Part shown: in pieces, positions 19,097-28,561 of the stretch | Layout: each line of letters opens with the position of its first letter | Position numbering within the stretch: the stretch's first letter is position 1 | Assembly (NCBI GenBank): GCA_030528385.1 | Contig: JAUMYZ010000008.1 | Coordinates: 35,780-99,779 of the forward strand | Source: Moraxella sp. | Lineage (GTDB): Bacteria; Pseudomonadota; Gammaproteobacteria; Pseudomonadales; Moraxellaceae | Length of the DNA stretch: 64,000 nt | Direction: 5' to 3' | Position numbers and translations under genes: made by a program | The notes under the pieces: generated by a model | Told to the model about the DNA's origin: nothing | Seen by the model: the letters and a program-made list of their open reading frames with translations, nothing else | Database searches by the model: none

Positions 19097-20644
19097 ATGC
19101 GTTTTTTAAAGAGATGTCGTACTTGTTTGGCGGTGGTTTTGGGAGTGTGTTTGGTGCAAAAAACCACCGCAAATATGGCAACTTATCATGCGCCCGATGT
19201 GTTTTTGGACGTCCATAAAAAAGATTTGTCAGTTTTAATAAACCCACCAAATACCCATCAGCTGAGCCCTGTCATTACCACAGGCGCGCGCTTTAACGAA
19301 CAGCACATCAATCAAAAAATCGCCCAATGGTCATTGCAGCAAGTCAATCAATCTTTGCCACTGATAGACGACCCTTGGGTCAATCAGCTGATTTTTTCTA
19401 TGAGTGCTCAGATGAATGCCCAAGTCAGACAGCAGGCGCTGCTTGGGGTAGCTGTTATTGATGACCAAGCGATTAATGCCTTTGCGGTGGTTGGTGGGTT
19501 AATCGGATTAAATACAGGCACAGTTTTGTCGGCCAACGCCCTTGACGAAGTGGCGAGTGTCTTGGCGCATGAGATTGCCCATTTGTCCCAGCGCCATTAT
19601 GAGCACAGCAAAGACAATAATGCCAAACTTTTGGCATTGCAGTTTGGTGGGCTGCTGGCGGCGATTGTGGCAAGTTCGGTCAGTGGCGACGCGGCAGCCA
19701 CAGCGCTGATTGGCGCTCAAACCGCCACCGCTGAAACGGCTGCTGCCCATAGCCGAGAACACGAAAAAGAAGCCGATAGAGTGGGCATGCAAATCTTGGC
19801 GCAAGCAGGCTATGATGCCAATGCCATGCCACGATTTTTTGAGCGGTTACACAAACAAACCACGTTGCACCAGTCTGACCAAGTGTTTGTGCCCAGTTTT
19901 ATGCAGTCTCATCCCTTTACCACTGAGCGTTTGTCAGAAGCGGCCGCGCGCGCCAGCGCTTATCCTGTGGTGAGCCTAAGCCAAAAACAGCAGCAAATTG
20001 CCATCTTTGAGCAGCTGACATGGCGACTAAAATATCTGGGCAAACAAGTGAGCTTGGCTGAGCTCTTTGGTGCCAGCAAACACAGTCGCGGCGCGACATT
20101 GGCGTTGGTGGCTTATTTGGCGGATGAAGGCAGAACAGACGTTGCCAAGCAAGTTTTTGAGACGGCAAATTTTGATGGCAGCGACCCGCTGGTGTGTATC
20201 ACGCACGCGCATGTATTGGACGCCCAAAAAAGCCATCAACAAGCGATTGATGTTTTGCAGGCGTGTCATGTCCTTTATCCAGAGCGGCGCGATTTAAGAT
20301 TGTATTTGGCAGGCGCCTTGATAAAGGCAAATCAGCCTGCCCATGCGCTTTTAAAACCATTGACCGACAAAACGCCCCATGATTTGCTTGCGTGGAAACT
20401 GACCCAGCAAACTTATGAAAATCAAGCCCATCTCGCCACAACCGCCGCTTATAAAGACATGGCAACTATCTATGTGCTGCGTGCCAGAAGTCAAGTGGCA
20501 CTTTGGCAAGGCAAATATTTGGCGGCACTACAATCTAATGCCCAAGCCAGTGAACTCATCAAAAACCATCAAGAACAACAAGCCTTACAACGTTTATTGC
20601 AAAAAGACAAAACGCAAATCTTGTCTTTTCAGGCATTTAAATGA
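19097..20644 (+). CDS. BepA-like M48 metalloprotease with TPR region
   Basis: Periplasmic zinc protease/chaperone-like protein of 515 aa, similar in plan to BepA (YfgC), which quality-controls outer-membrane LptD/BamA assembly. A signal peptide (residues 1-25) precedes an M48 domain with HEIAH at 158-162 and the third zinc ligand in EHEKEADRVG some 65 residues later. The C-terminal half (from about 330) is helical and repeat-like, consistent with TPRs that in BepA contact the BAM complex. The ATG at 19097 follows GGAG; a longer frame starts inside the upstream gene. Confidence 0.85.
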   Translation: MRFLKRCRTCLAVVLGVCLVQKTTANMATYHAPDVFLDVHKKDLSVLINPPNTHQLSPVITTGARFNEQHINQKIAQWSLQQVNQSLPLIDDPWVNQLIFSMSAQMNAQVRQQALLGVAVIDDQAINAFAVVGGLIGLNTGTVLSANALDEVASVLAHEIAHLSQRHYEHSKDNNAKLLALQFGGLLAAIVASSVSGDAAATALIGAQTATAETAAAHSREHEKEADRVGMQILAQAGYDANAMPRFFERLHKQTTLHQSDQVFVPSFMQSHPFTTERLSEAAARASAYPVVSLSQKQQQIAIFEQLTWRLKYLGKQVSLAELFGASKHSRGATLALVAYLADEGRTDVAKQVFETANFDGSDPLVCITHAHVLDAQKSHQQAIDVLQACHVLYPERRDLRLYLAGALIKANQPAHALLKPLTDKTPHDLLAWKLTQQTYENQAHLATTAAYKDMATIYVLRARSQVALWQGKYLAALQSNAQASELIKNHQEQQALQRLLQKDKTQILSFQAFK

Positions 20645-20657
20645 CGTTTGGATGGTT

Positions 20658-21686
20658 TTAAGGGTGTTTCACCAAACGGCTGATGGTTTGTGCCAAGTGG
20701 TCAATTTGCTCCGTGGCGGTATCAAAGCTCATCATCAGGCGTATCTCGCCCGTCTGGGTGTTCCAATCATAAAAGGCAAACTCTTGGTGCAACTGCTCGC
20801 TAACCGCCTTTGGTAAGGTCAAAAATAGAGCATTAGACTGCACAGGTTGGGTGAAGCTAACGCCATCTAAATCTTTGATTTTTTGGTGTAAATACTGTGC
20901 CATCTGATTGCTGTGGTGTGCCAGCTGTCGCCACAAATCATCGGTCAGCCACGCCACAAACTGAGCCGAGATAAAGCGGTGCTTGCTCGCCAAATGCAGA
21001 TGGCTTTTACGCAAATAGGGCATGACCCCATCAAAGGCAGGATTTAACACCACCAGACATTCGCCCATCATCAAGCCGTTTTTGGTGCCACCCAGTGATA
21101 AAATGTCCACGCCAGTGCCAGCAATGTCAGACAAATTACAATCCAAATAAACACAAGCATTGGCGAGCCTTGCCCCATCAAGATAGCTATGTAGCCCATA
21201 AGACTTGGCGGTTTTGACCAGCTGGCAAATCTCGTCCAGTGTATAACACGTCCCAAGCTCGGTAACTTGGCTGATATAAACGGTGGTGGGCTGGGGTGCG
21301 TGGGGGTTGCCCTGATTGCTTTGGCAGATGTCGGCTATCATCTGTGCGGTGAGTTTGCCGTCTGTTGTCTCCACAGGCAATAGGCGTAAACCCGCCACGC
21401 ACTGGGGGGCGTTGCTCTCATCGTTGTAGATGTGGGCGTTGTTGGTACAAATCACTGCCCCATGTCTTGGCGTGAGTGCCGATAGAGCGATGATATTTGC
21501 CCCTGTGCCGTTAAACACAGGATAACAAGTGGTGTTGTTGCCAAAACGCTCGGCTATCAGCTCGCCAAGTCTATGGCTGTATGTGTCATCGCCATAAGCG
21601 GCTTGGTGCCCGTTATTGGCTGCGATGATGGCGTCCATGATGGTAGGGTGTACGCCAGAGCAGTTGTCCGAAGCAAAACTTGTCAT
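20658..21686 (-). CDS. Low-specificity L-threonine aldolase family enzyme
   Basis: PLP-dependent fold-type I lyase, 342 aa, that splits L-threonine/L-allo-threonine to glycine and acetaldehyde in the family. Evidence: early block FASDNCSGVHP, cofactor-binding HIYNDE region at 85-90, DGARLANA at 170-177 (the aspartate contacts the PLP nitrogen) and the Schiff-base lysine in LGGTKNG, Lys202. Downstream of yqeY in the same direction but separate from it by only 8 nt, so probably cotranscribed. The exact substrate is inferred. Confidence 0.85.
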   Translation of the reverse strand: MTSFASDNCSGVHPTIMDAIIAANNGHQAAYGDDTYSHRLGELIAERFGNNTTCYPVFNGTGANIIALSALTPRHGAVICTNNAHIYNDESNAPQCVAGLRLLPVETTDGKLTAQMIADICQSNQGNPHAPQPTTVYISQVTELGTCYTLDEICQLVKTAKSYGLHSYLDGARLANACVYLDCNLSDIAGTGVDILSLGGTKNGLMMGECLVVLNPAFDGVMPYLRKSHLHLASKHRFISAQFVAWLTDDLWRQLAHHSNQMAQYLHQKIKDLDGVSFTQPVQSNALFLTLPKAVSEQLHQEFAFYDWNTQTGEIRLMMSFDTATEQIDHLAQTISRLVKHP

Positions 21687-21693
21687 CGGTTGT

Positions 21694-22149
21694 TTATGAT
21701 TGATTGTTTAGAGCCTTTTTTACCAAACCAGAGATGATGGCAGGGTCAGCTTGACCTGTGGTTTTTTCTTTGACAGCAGCCATCACTCGCCCCATGTCTT
21801 TCATGCCAGCTGCATTAAGTTCGCTGATGGTGGCAGTAATAATCTCTTGAAGTTTGTCATCAGACAGTTGGGCGGGCAAAAATTGGCTAATCACATCAAT
21901 TTCAAACTGCTCTTTTTGAGCCAAATCATCACGCCCATTGCTCAGATAAATGGATAAGGATTCTTGGCGTTGTTTGATTTGTTTTTGTAAAAGCTCTAAC
22001 ACGCCCTTATCATCAAGGCTGATTTGCTTGTCAATCTCAACTTGTTTGATGACCGCTTGCACATTGCGTAGCAGTTTGACCTGCTCCATGTTTTTGGCTT
22101 TCATGGCGGTTTTGACAGCTTCGGTAAGGGTTTGTTTTAGAGTGCTCAT
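21694..22149 (-). CDS. yqeY: GatB/YqeY domain protein
   Basis: Small helical protein (151 aa) related to the tail domain of the GatB amidotransferase subunit. Typical features: LKQTLTEAVKTAMKAKN at the start, LLRNVQAVIKQVEID, and FLPAQLSDDKLQEII in the middle; the C-terminus holds MKDMGRVMAAVKEK with the conserved G-K-VM pattern. In many proteobacteria it sits near rpsU/dnaG; here it lies with a threonine aldolase gene. Physiological role is unsettled. Confidence 0.92.
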   Translation of the reverse strand: MSTLKQTLTEAVKTAMKAKNMEQVKLLRNVQAVIKQVEIDKQISLDDKGVLELLQKQIKQRQESLSIYLSNGRDDLAQKEQFEIDVISQFLPAQLSDDKLQEIITATISELNAAGMKDMGRVMAAVKEKTTGQADPAIISGLVKKALNNQS

Positions 22150-22201
22150 TATTTTTTCCTTGTATGGTAAGAGTGGTCAGTATAACATAAAAACTGCCAC
22201 G

Positions 22202-23359
22202 TTAATCACTGATGGTCAGTTTGCTTTGTCCAACGACTTGGTGCTGTTTGTTCAGGTGTAGTAGCACGGTGGGATTGTCGTCTTTGATGGCTTCAATGAC
22301 CCCATCATTAAAGTCGCCAAATATTTCTTGATAAATCACGGGAATAATTTCTTTGCCTGTGTTGTCTATCACGCCATAATCATTGTCTTTGCTTACCATT
22401 GCCGTACCAGAGCGGTCAAAGCGTGTGATGGTGCGGTATTTGCCCAAAGGCACAATCAATTTGCCTGCTTTGTTGATAACGCCAACTTGCCCATCTTGGC
22501 GGACAATGGCGACTTGATGATAAAATGGCTCAATGTCGCTATATTGGGTGGGTTTTATGACAAAGTTGCCTTGTGTGTCTATCACGCCCCAGCCTTGTTG
22601 GGTACGCACCACTGCCACATTCTCGCTGAAATTTTTGGCTTGTAAAAACTGATGGTCAATCACCAGTGTGCCTTGTGTGTTTCTAAATCCAACCAAATTG
22701 TTGTCAAAACTTTGGGACAAGCCTTGACTAAAACCTTGATGTTTGCCTGTGGTGGTGTCGGCTGTGCCATCTGAATAATCATAGCTATATGCATGCTGAG
22801 CTTGGTTGGAAGCGTTGCCAAGCAAGACGATTTCATTGCCTGTCTGGTCAATAAAGCCACAACGTTTTTTGATGCACACTCTGGCTCGCCCTTCTTGAAA
22901 GGTGTCTATAAGATGATAGCGTTTGCTGCCAAGTATGTGCCCATCGGCATTCATCAGTTGCCACTGATAATAATCATTCTCGCCAGACTTTTTGCCTTGG
23001 ACGTTGTTTCTGACACGATACAAGCCCTGACCTAAGCTGTCAATTTTGTCATAAAACTCGCCAACGTAATTGCCTTGTTTGTCAATCAGACGATGCTTGT
23101 AACTGCTGCCGTAGCTGATGGCGGTGATGGCCCGCTCACCAATAAAAGGCTCGGCTTGGTCAAACTGATGAGCAATGACGGGTTTTAATTTTTCATTGAC
23201 ATAGCCGTATTTGCCGTTTTGTTGGGAGACGGCAAGACCATCTTGCCACGCTTCAATATGAGCTTCTTCGGTTTTGTTGATTTTTAACCATGCCAAAGAC
23301 AGCCAAATGGCATAAGCCAATATCGCCAATAATACAGTCAGGCGAATGATTTTAAACAT
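22202..23359 (-). CDS. WG-repeat protein with N-terminal membrane anchor
   Basis: 385 aa. An N-terminal hydrophobic helix (residues 6-26) is followed by about eight imperfect WG/KWG repeats of the form G-x-WGVI-(D/N)-x2-G, for example GWGVIDTQGNFVIKP, QVGVINKAGKLIVPL and DYGVIDNTGKEIIPV. Such repeats form beta-rich, probably propeller-like or solenoid binding surfaces, here predicted to face the periplasm. It is 7 nt downstream of rsmI. Function unknown. Confidence 0.8.
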   Translation of the reverse strand: MFKIIRLTVLLAILAYAIWLSLAWLKINKTEEAHIEAWQDGLAVSQQNGKYGYVNEKLKPVIAHQFDQAEPFIGERAITAISYGSSYKHRLIDKQGNYVGEFYDKIDSLGQGLYRVRNNVQGKKSGENDYYQWQLMNADGHILGSKRYHLIDTFQEGRARVCIKKRCGFIDQTGNEIVLLGNASNQAQHAYSYDYSDGTADTTTGKHQGFSQGLSQSFDNNLVGFRNTQGTLVIDHQFLQAKNFSENVAVVRTQQGWGVIDTQGNFVIKPTQYSDIEPFYHQVAIVRQDGQVGVINKAGKLIVPLGKYRTITRFDRSGTAMVSKDNDYGVIDNTGKEIIPVIYQEIFGDFNDGVIEAIKDDNPTVLLHLNKQHQVVGQSKLTISD

Positions 23360-23366
23360 AATTATC

Positions 23367-24218
23367 CTAGCTATCCTTGGCTTGTAGCATCAGCAGCCTG
23401 TCATACACTACCCCTTTTTTAAGCCCCAACACATCAGCAACAATCGCACTCGTCTTTTTGGGTGGCAGCTCTTTGGCGATGGCAAGTAGCCAGTCGTCAT
23501 AATCGGTGCTGACTTGTTTGTCGCTATTGCCCGCCACCACCAGTACCATCTCACCACGCTGTTGGTTGGGGTCGCCCTTGACGAAGGTCAGTAGCTCGCC
23601 CAGTGGCAGCTTTTTGACCGTCTCAAAAGTTTTGGTCAGCTCTCGGCACAGCGTCGCTTCACGCTTTTCCCCAAACACTGCCACCATGTCAGCAAGGCAC
23701 TCACTAATGCGGTGCGGTGCTTCATAAAAAATCAAGGTTTCACGACTGTTTTGATAATTTTTTAAGGTTTCAATTCTGCCGTGTTGCTTGGCAGGCAAAA
23801 AGCCCACAAAGCTGAATTTATCGCTGGGCAGACCCGCCACCGACAACGCCCCAATCACTGCACACGCCCCGACAATCGGCACAACACGAATGCCTTGTGC
23901 GTGGCAGGCTTTGACCAGCCGATAGCCAGGGTCAGAGATGAGTGGCGTGCCAGCGTCCGAAATCAAGGCGATGTTTTTACCACTTTTTAACGTTTCAACC
24001 AGTTTTGCGGTCTGTGTGTCAGCATTATGCTCATGATAAGCAGTGGTGGCGGTAGCGACGTTAAAAAATTGCAGTAGCTTGGCACTGGTGCGTGTGTCTT
24101 CGCAGGCGATGATGTCCACCGATTTTAGGGTGTCAATGGCACGAGCGGTGATGTCGGACAGATTGCCAATGGGCGTGGCAATGACATAAAGTGTGCCTTG
24201 GGGGTGATTTGTTGTCAT
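23367..24218 (-). CDS. rsmI: 16S rRNA 2'-O-methyltransferase RsmI (C1402)
   Basis: SAM-dependent methyltransferase of the tetrapyrrole-methylase fold, 283 aa, methylating the ribose of 16S C1402. Motifs: [13 protein letters not shown] (residues 12-24), EDTR (40-43), and the [16 protein letters not shown] block near 87-102. Its ATG overlaps the engB stop by 4 nt, so the two are translationally coupled. Confidence 0.96.
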   Translation of the reverse strand: MTTNHPQGTLYVIATPIGNLSDITARAIDTLKSVDIIACEDTRTSAKLLQFFNVATATTAYHEHNADTQTAKLVETLKSGKNIALISDAGTPLISDPGYRLVKACHAQGIRVVPIVGACAVIGALSVAGLPSDKFSFVGFLPAKQHGRIETLKNYQNSRETLIFYEAPHRISECLADMVAVFGEKREATLCRELTKTFETVKKLPLGELLTFVKGDPNQQRGEMVLVVAGNSDKQVSTDYDDWLLAIAKELPPKKTSAIVADVLGLKKGVVYDRLLMLQAKDS

Positions 24219-24877
24219 TGGTCGTCCGCTTGCTCGCTTGGGTTGGTGGGCTGGGTGGTTTCTTGTAGGTGTAGCCAGTCGCCCAGCACGTCTGCCAGTT
24301 CGTCAATGCCTTCTTTGTTTAAAGCAGAAAAAAGCTGTATGGAAAAGGGCAAATCTAGGGCTTGCAGTTGTTTTTTAACCGTCAAAAGGGTGGTTTTTTG
24401 AGCCCCACGCTTTAATTTATCCGCCTTGGTCAATAAAACGTGTACAGGCAGTTTGCCATCTTTTGCCCAATGGAGCATTTGCTCATCAAAGTATTTTAAG
24501 GGATGGCGAATGTCGGTCAAAAGCACGAGCCCCACAAGGCTTTGGCGATTGACCAAATAGTTTTCTAGCTCTTTTTGCCATTTGATTTTCATCGCTTCTG
24601 GCACTTGGGCGTAGCCATAACCTGGTAAATCCACCAAGCGACTTTGCTTACTACCGACATGAAAAAAGTTAATCATCTGCGTCCGCCCTGGGGTTTTGGA
24701 CGAGCGGGCAAGCTGTTTTTGCTGGGTGATGGTGTTGATGGCGGACGACTTGCCCGCATTTGACCGCCCTGCAAACGCCACTTCATAGCCTGTGTCAGGC
24801 GGACACAAAGCAAGCGTGGGGGCAGATAGGGCAAAGTGGGTTTGGCGGAGTTGTTTTAGATAATCGTTGGTGTTCAT
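24215..24877 (-). CDS. engB: Ribosome-biogenesis GTPase EngB (YihA/YsxC)
   Basis: Essential-type GTPase (220 aa) for late 50S assembly. G-motifs are clear: G1 GRSNAGKSS (37-45), G3 DLPGYG (83-88) and G4 TKAD (150-153). First gene of an engB-rsmI-WG unit. In many gammaproteobacteria engB adjoins a cytochrome c4 gene divergently, which matches the c-type cytochromes located to the right here. Confidence 0.96.
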   Translation of the reverse strand: MNTNDYLKQLRQTHFALSAPTLALCPPDTGYEVAFAGRSNAGKSSAINTITQQKQLARSSKTPGRTQMINFFHVGSKQSRLVDLPGYGYAQVPEAMKIKWQKELENYLVNRQSLVGLVLLTDIRHPLKYFDEQMLHWAKDGKLPVHVLLTKADKLKRGAQKTTLLTVKKQLQALDLPFSIQLFSALNKEGIDELADVLGDWLHLQETTQPTNPSEQADDQ

Positions 24878-25276
24878 AAGGGTTGTTTTGGTGGTTGATT
24901 GGGCTTAAGTTTAGCACGATTGTGGGGTTTTGGACACTTTTTCATGTTTTTGTCGGTGTGTTACAATTTTATTGTTGGCGATGGGTGGGGTTTTGCAAAA
25001 ATAATAAGCAAGCACCAAAACAAATCGTTGGCAAACCCAGTCGGTAAGATGTGTAAATGCTTCCTAAGACTTTTTTGTGGCAGAACATCGTCTTGTCGTT
25101 GGTGGGTTTTTGCGCCACTTATTGCGGGCAAAAATGAGTGCCTGCGACAGGTCAATAGGTCATTTATTTGTCATGCGACAAAGGGTTTGTATTTAAGACA
25201 TTGGATAAAAAAACCTTGAAATCCAATAAAATAACACCTAATATAAGGACAATATCAACTTGTGGAGATGACAACG
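24878..25276. other. Gene-free stretch between engB and cytochrome c5
   Basis: About 400 nt between divergent genes. It should contain promoters in both directions, but I see no box pair good enough to call. Short open frames here on both strands are not protein-like. Confidence 0.5.
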
Positions 25277-25582
25277 ATGTATCATTTGACCGTAAAAAAA
25301 GTGTTGATTGGCATGGTGGTTTGTGCGCTTGGCGCGCCAGTATATGCCAAAGACATCGTTGCCACCTACCAAAAAACTTGTGGTGCTTGCCATGACAGTG
25401 GGGCATTGGGCGCGCCCAAAAAGGGCGACAAAGCCACTTGGGACAGACTCAAAGCCCAAAAGGGGATGGACGCTTTGGTCAGAGCCACCCGCCAAGGCAT
25501 GCCCCAAATGCCAGCAATGGGCTTGTGCCAAAGTTGCTCTGATAAGGACTTTCGTGAGCTTATTGACCATATGTCAAAATAG
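25277..25582 (+). CDS. Cytochrome c5-type monohaem protein
   Basis: Periplasmic electron carrier of 101 aa. A signal peptide (1-24, ending VYAK) precedes a class I cytochrome c domain with haem motif CGACH at 35-39; the distal methionine lies in PQMPAMG, and the c5 family's extra cysteine pair is seen in CQSC near the end. The ATG at 25277 was chosen because GGAG lies 10 nt upstream; the ATG at 25268 would be too close. Followed by a cytochrome c4 gene. Confidence 0.88.
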   Translation: MYHLTVKKVLIGMVVCALGAPVYAKDIVATYQKTCGACHDSGALGAPKKGDKATWDRLKAQKGMDALVRATRQGMPQMPAMGLCQSCSDKDFRELIDHMSK

Positions 25583-25608
25583 TCATCAGTCATGGGTGCA
25601 AGAGACTG

Positions 25609-25629
25609 GCTAAAAACTTAGCATTTTTT
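25609..25629 (+). terminator. Weak terminator after cytochrome c5
   Basis: 5-bp stem GCTAA / TTAGC with a 4-nt loop followed by A and six T. Short stem, so moderate confidence only. Confidence 0.45.
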
Positions 25630-25690
25630 GACTTTTTTGAAAAAAATGTTACCAAAGCCACATTTTTTGTAGGAAAATTTAGCCAACTCT

Positions 25691-25699
25691 TGGTATAAT
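25691..25699 (+). promoter_or_regulatory. Extended -10 promoter of cytochrome c4
   Basis: TG-G-TATAAT, a perfect extended -10 element, about 115 nt upstream of the c4 start. No good -35, as expected for extended -10 promoters. Confidence 0.55.
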
Positions 25700-25815
25700 A
25701 GCCACGATTTAGCAATCTTTTTGTGATTTTAGCCAATTTCAGTTATATTGCATTGAATTGAACAAAACCCAAGACTTGGGGCGGCTGTCCCAGTAGTTAG
25801 TAGGAAATTGTCATT

Positions 25816-26505
25816 ATGAAACCTGCAAAAAAAGCCATTTTAGCCAAAGTTCTTCTTGCCACAGGTTTTGGTTTTGCTGGTCTAAGCGCCAGTGCTGCCA
25901 TCGCTGTTCCAAGCTACAATATTGACGCAGGCAAAGCGATTGTTGAAGCCAACTGTGCTGCGTGTCATGGTGTCAATGGCGTGAGTGTTGCGCCATCTCA
26001 GCCCAATTTGGGTGGTCAGGGCGTGAAATATTTGTACAAGCAACTGGTGGAATTTAAAACAGGTGCTCGCCGTAATGGCATCATGGAAGCTCAGCTCAAA
26101 GGTTTGACCCAGCAGGATTTGGCAGACGTTGCAGGCTATTATGCCAGCCAAAGCCCTTGGATGCCAGGCTATGGCAATAAGGCAACCACCGCTGCCGCCC
26201 AAAAGCTCTACTTGGGTGGTGATAAGACGCGTGGGGTAATCCCTTGTGCGGGCTGTCATGACCCCAAAGGCGCGGGCAACGATTGGGCGGTGTTTCCCCG
26301 GTTGGGCGGTCAGCACGCCACCTATTTGGCAACCCAGCTAAAAATGTTCCGCGCTGCAGGTCGTGAAGATGACGTGGGCGAAAGTGAAATGCGCACCAAT
26401 GACAGTGCCAAAAAGGGCGAAAAAGGCATGATGCAAATGGTCGCCGCCAAACTTTCTGACCGCGACATCAAGATTTTGTCAGAGTTTTTAAGTGCGGTGC
26501 ACTGA
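25816..26505 (+). CDS. Cytochrome c4 (dihaem)
   Basis: Periplasmic dihaem electron carrier of 229 aa that feeds terminal oxidases. A signal peptide (1-30) precedes two homologous cytochrome domains, each with a haem motif: CAACH at 47-51 and CAGCH at 144-148. The domains share the GGQ-YL-QL pattern (GGQGVKYLYKQL and GGQHATYLATQL). Length is typical. It ends at a strong terminator, so it is expressed separately from the next gene. Confidence 0.93.
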   Translation: MKPAKKAILAKVLLATGFGFAGLSASAAIAVPSYNIDAGKAIVEANCAACHGVNGVSVAPSQPNLGGQGVKYLYKQLVEFKTGARRNGIMEAQLKGLTQQDLADVAGYYASQSPWMPGYGNKATTAAAQKLYLGGDKTRGVIPCAGCHDPKGAGNDWAVFPRLGGQHATYLATQLKMFRAAGREDDVGESEMRTNDSAKKGEKGMMQMVAAKLSDRDIKILSEFLSAVH

Positions 26506-26520
26506 GCAAACACAACAAAC

Positions 26521-26546
26521 AAAAACCCCTGTATTGGGGTTTTTTG
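26521..26546 (+). terminator. Terminator of cytochrome c4
   Basis: Perfect 9-bp stem AAAAACCCC / GGGGTTTTT, 6-nt loop, T run. Located 16 nt after the stop codon. Confidence 0.9.
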
Positions 26547-26611
26547 TTGGCTGACAAATTGTGTCGGGATTTGTGTTACAATAAAGCAATTTTGTTAATT
26601 ATGGTGAACAG

Positions 26612-27700
26612 ATGTTTGCTCGTTATAGCGTATTTTTTGTGGCGTGTGCACTGCCTTTGTTGTTGATTGGGCAGATTGCTCCGAGCATGGCGCATGAGTT
26701 GGATTTTTGGTTGCTTTGGCTGGTGGCAATGGTGCTGGTGGGCTTGCCCGTACTTTTTGCCGAATTTGCATTGTCGGCGCGCAGTGGCGTGATGACATGG
26801 CAGGGCATGCAAAAACTCACCCGCGAAGCAGACGCCAGTATCGTTTGGCGGGTGTTTGCAGGTTTGTCGGTGTTGGTGTCGCTGCTGATGGCTGCAAACA
26901 TGACGGCACGCATTGGTGTGGGCTTTGGCCATCATTTGCCACAACTTGGCTTGTCTGTGCCTGTCATGGCAATGAGCGCTGGGCTGATGGTGATTGTGCT
27001 GATTTTAAGCCTATTAAAGGAGCGCCTATTGCCAGTAGGATTGTTGTTGGTGATACTGGCAGGACTGGTGTCGCTGTTTGATGGCGGTATAAATAGTGGT
27101 GTGAGCGTGCCATTGATGACAGATGTAACGCTTGGTGAGTGGTCAAAAGCGGTTTCTTTGGTACTGTTGTCGCTGGGGGTGGGCACAGGTCTGTATTGGT
27201 TTGGTGGCTCTGCGGCTGCAACCACGATTTTTGAGCACAAAAAATCGCTTTCGGGATTTATTTTGCCGGTTTGGTTTGCTCAACTGATTGCTGGCTCTTT
27301 TGCGTTGTTGGTGGGCAGCGCCTTTGTTACGCCGACGTCGTTTGTCATTTCTGGTTTGGGAATGTTGTTGGTGGCAGGCTTTTTATTGTATTATGCCATC
27401 AGCCAGCTTAGCTTTCGTTTGGGACTGGTGCAAGGCGTGTCGCTGGGGGTGATTGGTGCGTTGCTCTTTAGTGTTTTGCCCAGTGCTGTTGGTACAGTTT
27501 TGCTGGTGGTGATAAGTCTTGTGGCGGTGCTGGTGCTGGCGGTGTTTTCAGGTTTTGTGATGAAAATCAGCCACCTGCGTAAGACTTTTAATTTTAAAAG
27601 TGAAGGGCGCTACAACCTATGGCGAGTGGCGGTGCGGATTGTTGTGCCATTGGCGCTGCTGCTTGGCTTGATTGGGTGGGTGCTTGAATGGCTAAAATAA
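26612..27700 (+). CDS. Polytopic membrane protein, NSS-like
   Basis: 362 aa with about ten to eleven hydrophobic helices and short loops. The block GLPVLFAEFALSARSG in helix 2 resembles the signature of sodium:neurotransmitter symporters (NSS/SNF), and the overall helix pattern would suit a shortened member. This is a tentative match: the protein lacks several helices of a full NSS transporter and I cannot place the sodium-site residues. Its 3' end overlaps rnfH by 13 nt, so the two are coupled. Substrate unknown. Confidence 0.7.
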   Translation: MFARYSVFFVACALPLLLIGQIAPSMAHELDFWLLWLVAMVLVGLPVLFAEFALSARSGVMTWQGMQKLTREADASIVWRVFAGLSVLVSLLMAANMTARIGVGFGHHLPQLGLSVPVMAMSAGLMVIVLILSLLKERLLPVGLLLVILAGLVSLFDGGINSGVSVPLMTDVTLGEWSKAVSLVLLSLGVGTGLYWFGGSAAATTIFEHKKSLSGFILPVWFAQLIAGSFALLVGSAFVTPTSFVISGLGMLLVAGFLLYYAISQLSFRLGLVQGVSLGVIGALLFSVLPSAVGTVLLVVISLVAVLVLAVFSGFVMKISHLRKTFNFKSEGRYNLWRVAVRIVVPLALLLGLIGWVLEWLK

Positions 27701-28011
27701 CGGTCAGCGTTGTTTATGCTGGCAGTCATGCTCAGTATCATCAAGAGCTGCAAGTAGCCCAAGGCAGCACCATTGCGGCAGTGATAGCGCAAAGTGGTTA
27801 TTTGTCGCTTGCAGAGCTGGCGTGGTTTGTTGAGTGGTATCACGCCAACCAACACAGCGACCCCAATCACAAAGCGTGGTACGTGGGCATTTATAGCGTC
27901 AAAAAGCGCCTAGACCACAGCGTAGAAGCGGGCGACCGCATTGAGATTTATCGTCCGTTGATATATGACCCGATGATGCGGCGCAAAACCAAAGCCAAGC
28001 GTAGCGATTAG
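27688..28011 (+). CDS. rnfH: RnfH-family protein
   Basis: Small beta-grasp (ubiquitin-like) protein, 107 aa, UPF0125/RnfH. Recognised by KITVSVVYA at the start, QGSTIAAVIAQSG and the YSVKKRLDHSVEAGDRIEIYRPL core. The name comes from association with rnf operons; function is unclear and no rnf genes are adjacent. It converges on bamE, the rnfH / bamE / fur arrangement seen in many gammaproteobacteria. Confidence 0.92.
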   Translation: MAKITVSVVYAGSHAQYHQELQVAQGSTIAAVIAQSGYLSLAELAWFVEWYHANQHSDPNHKAWYVGIYSVKKRLDHSVEAGDRIEIYRPLIYDPMMRRKTKAKRSD

Positions 28012-28382
28012 GGGGTTTTGGTGGGCAGGCTTTGGCGACCCAATATGCGCACCACACGCCCATTTTCAAAAAAGACGCTCATGTACTGACTGGCGTTATG
28101 AACGTCGCTTTTGTTTGCGCGTTTGCCGTCTGTGCCTGCACTATAATCATATAAATAATCAAAACGGTCGGGGTTGAGTGTGTCGCGCAGGGCGGGACTG
28201 CCCAAAAGATACAGCACTTGGTCGGCGCTCATGCCTACTTGGATTTGCTCGGCTTGTCCGCGCGTGATGGGCGTACCTTGGGGCAAATCCATGGTATGCA
28301 CCCGAAACACATGACAGCCTGTCAAAGTTACCGCCGTGCCCAGCAGCACAGCAATCAGTTTAAGCAAAATAAAGCGGTTCAT
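28008..28382 (-). CDS. bamE: Outer-membrane assembly lipoprotein BamE
   Basis: Lipoprotein subunit of the BAM beta-barrel assembly machinery, 124 aa. The signal peptide ends in the lipobox LTGC (lipid on Cys23). The SmpA/OmlA fold shows ITRGQAEQIQVGMSADQVLYLLGSP and, near the end, VFFENGRVVRI. Overlaps the 3' end of rnfH by 4 nt and is divergent from fur, 179 nt apart. Confidence 0.93.
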   Translation of the reverse strand: MNRFILLKLIAVLLGTAVTLTGCHVFRVHTMDLPQGTPITRGQAEQIQVGMSADQVLYLLGSPALRDTLNPDRFDYLYDYSAGTDGKRANKSDVHNASQYMSVFFENGRVVRILGRQSLPTKTP

Positions 28383-28561
28383 TATTTTTCCAAGTTACTC
28401 ATTTGCCCCACATATTAAACATAAGTGCCCAAATATGCAAGCGTCTTTTGCCGACAGCTGTTGTTTGGCAATGGATTGTTTGGTTTTTGTGTATTGATGG
28501 GTGTAAATTGACAAAAATTGTGGTAAATTAACACCGATTTTGATGAAAAATTGAGTGAATT

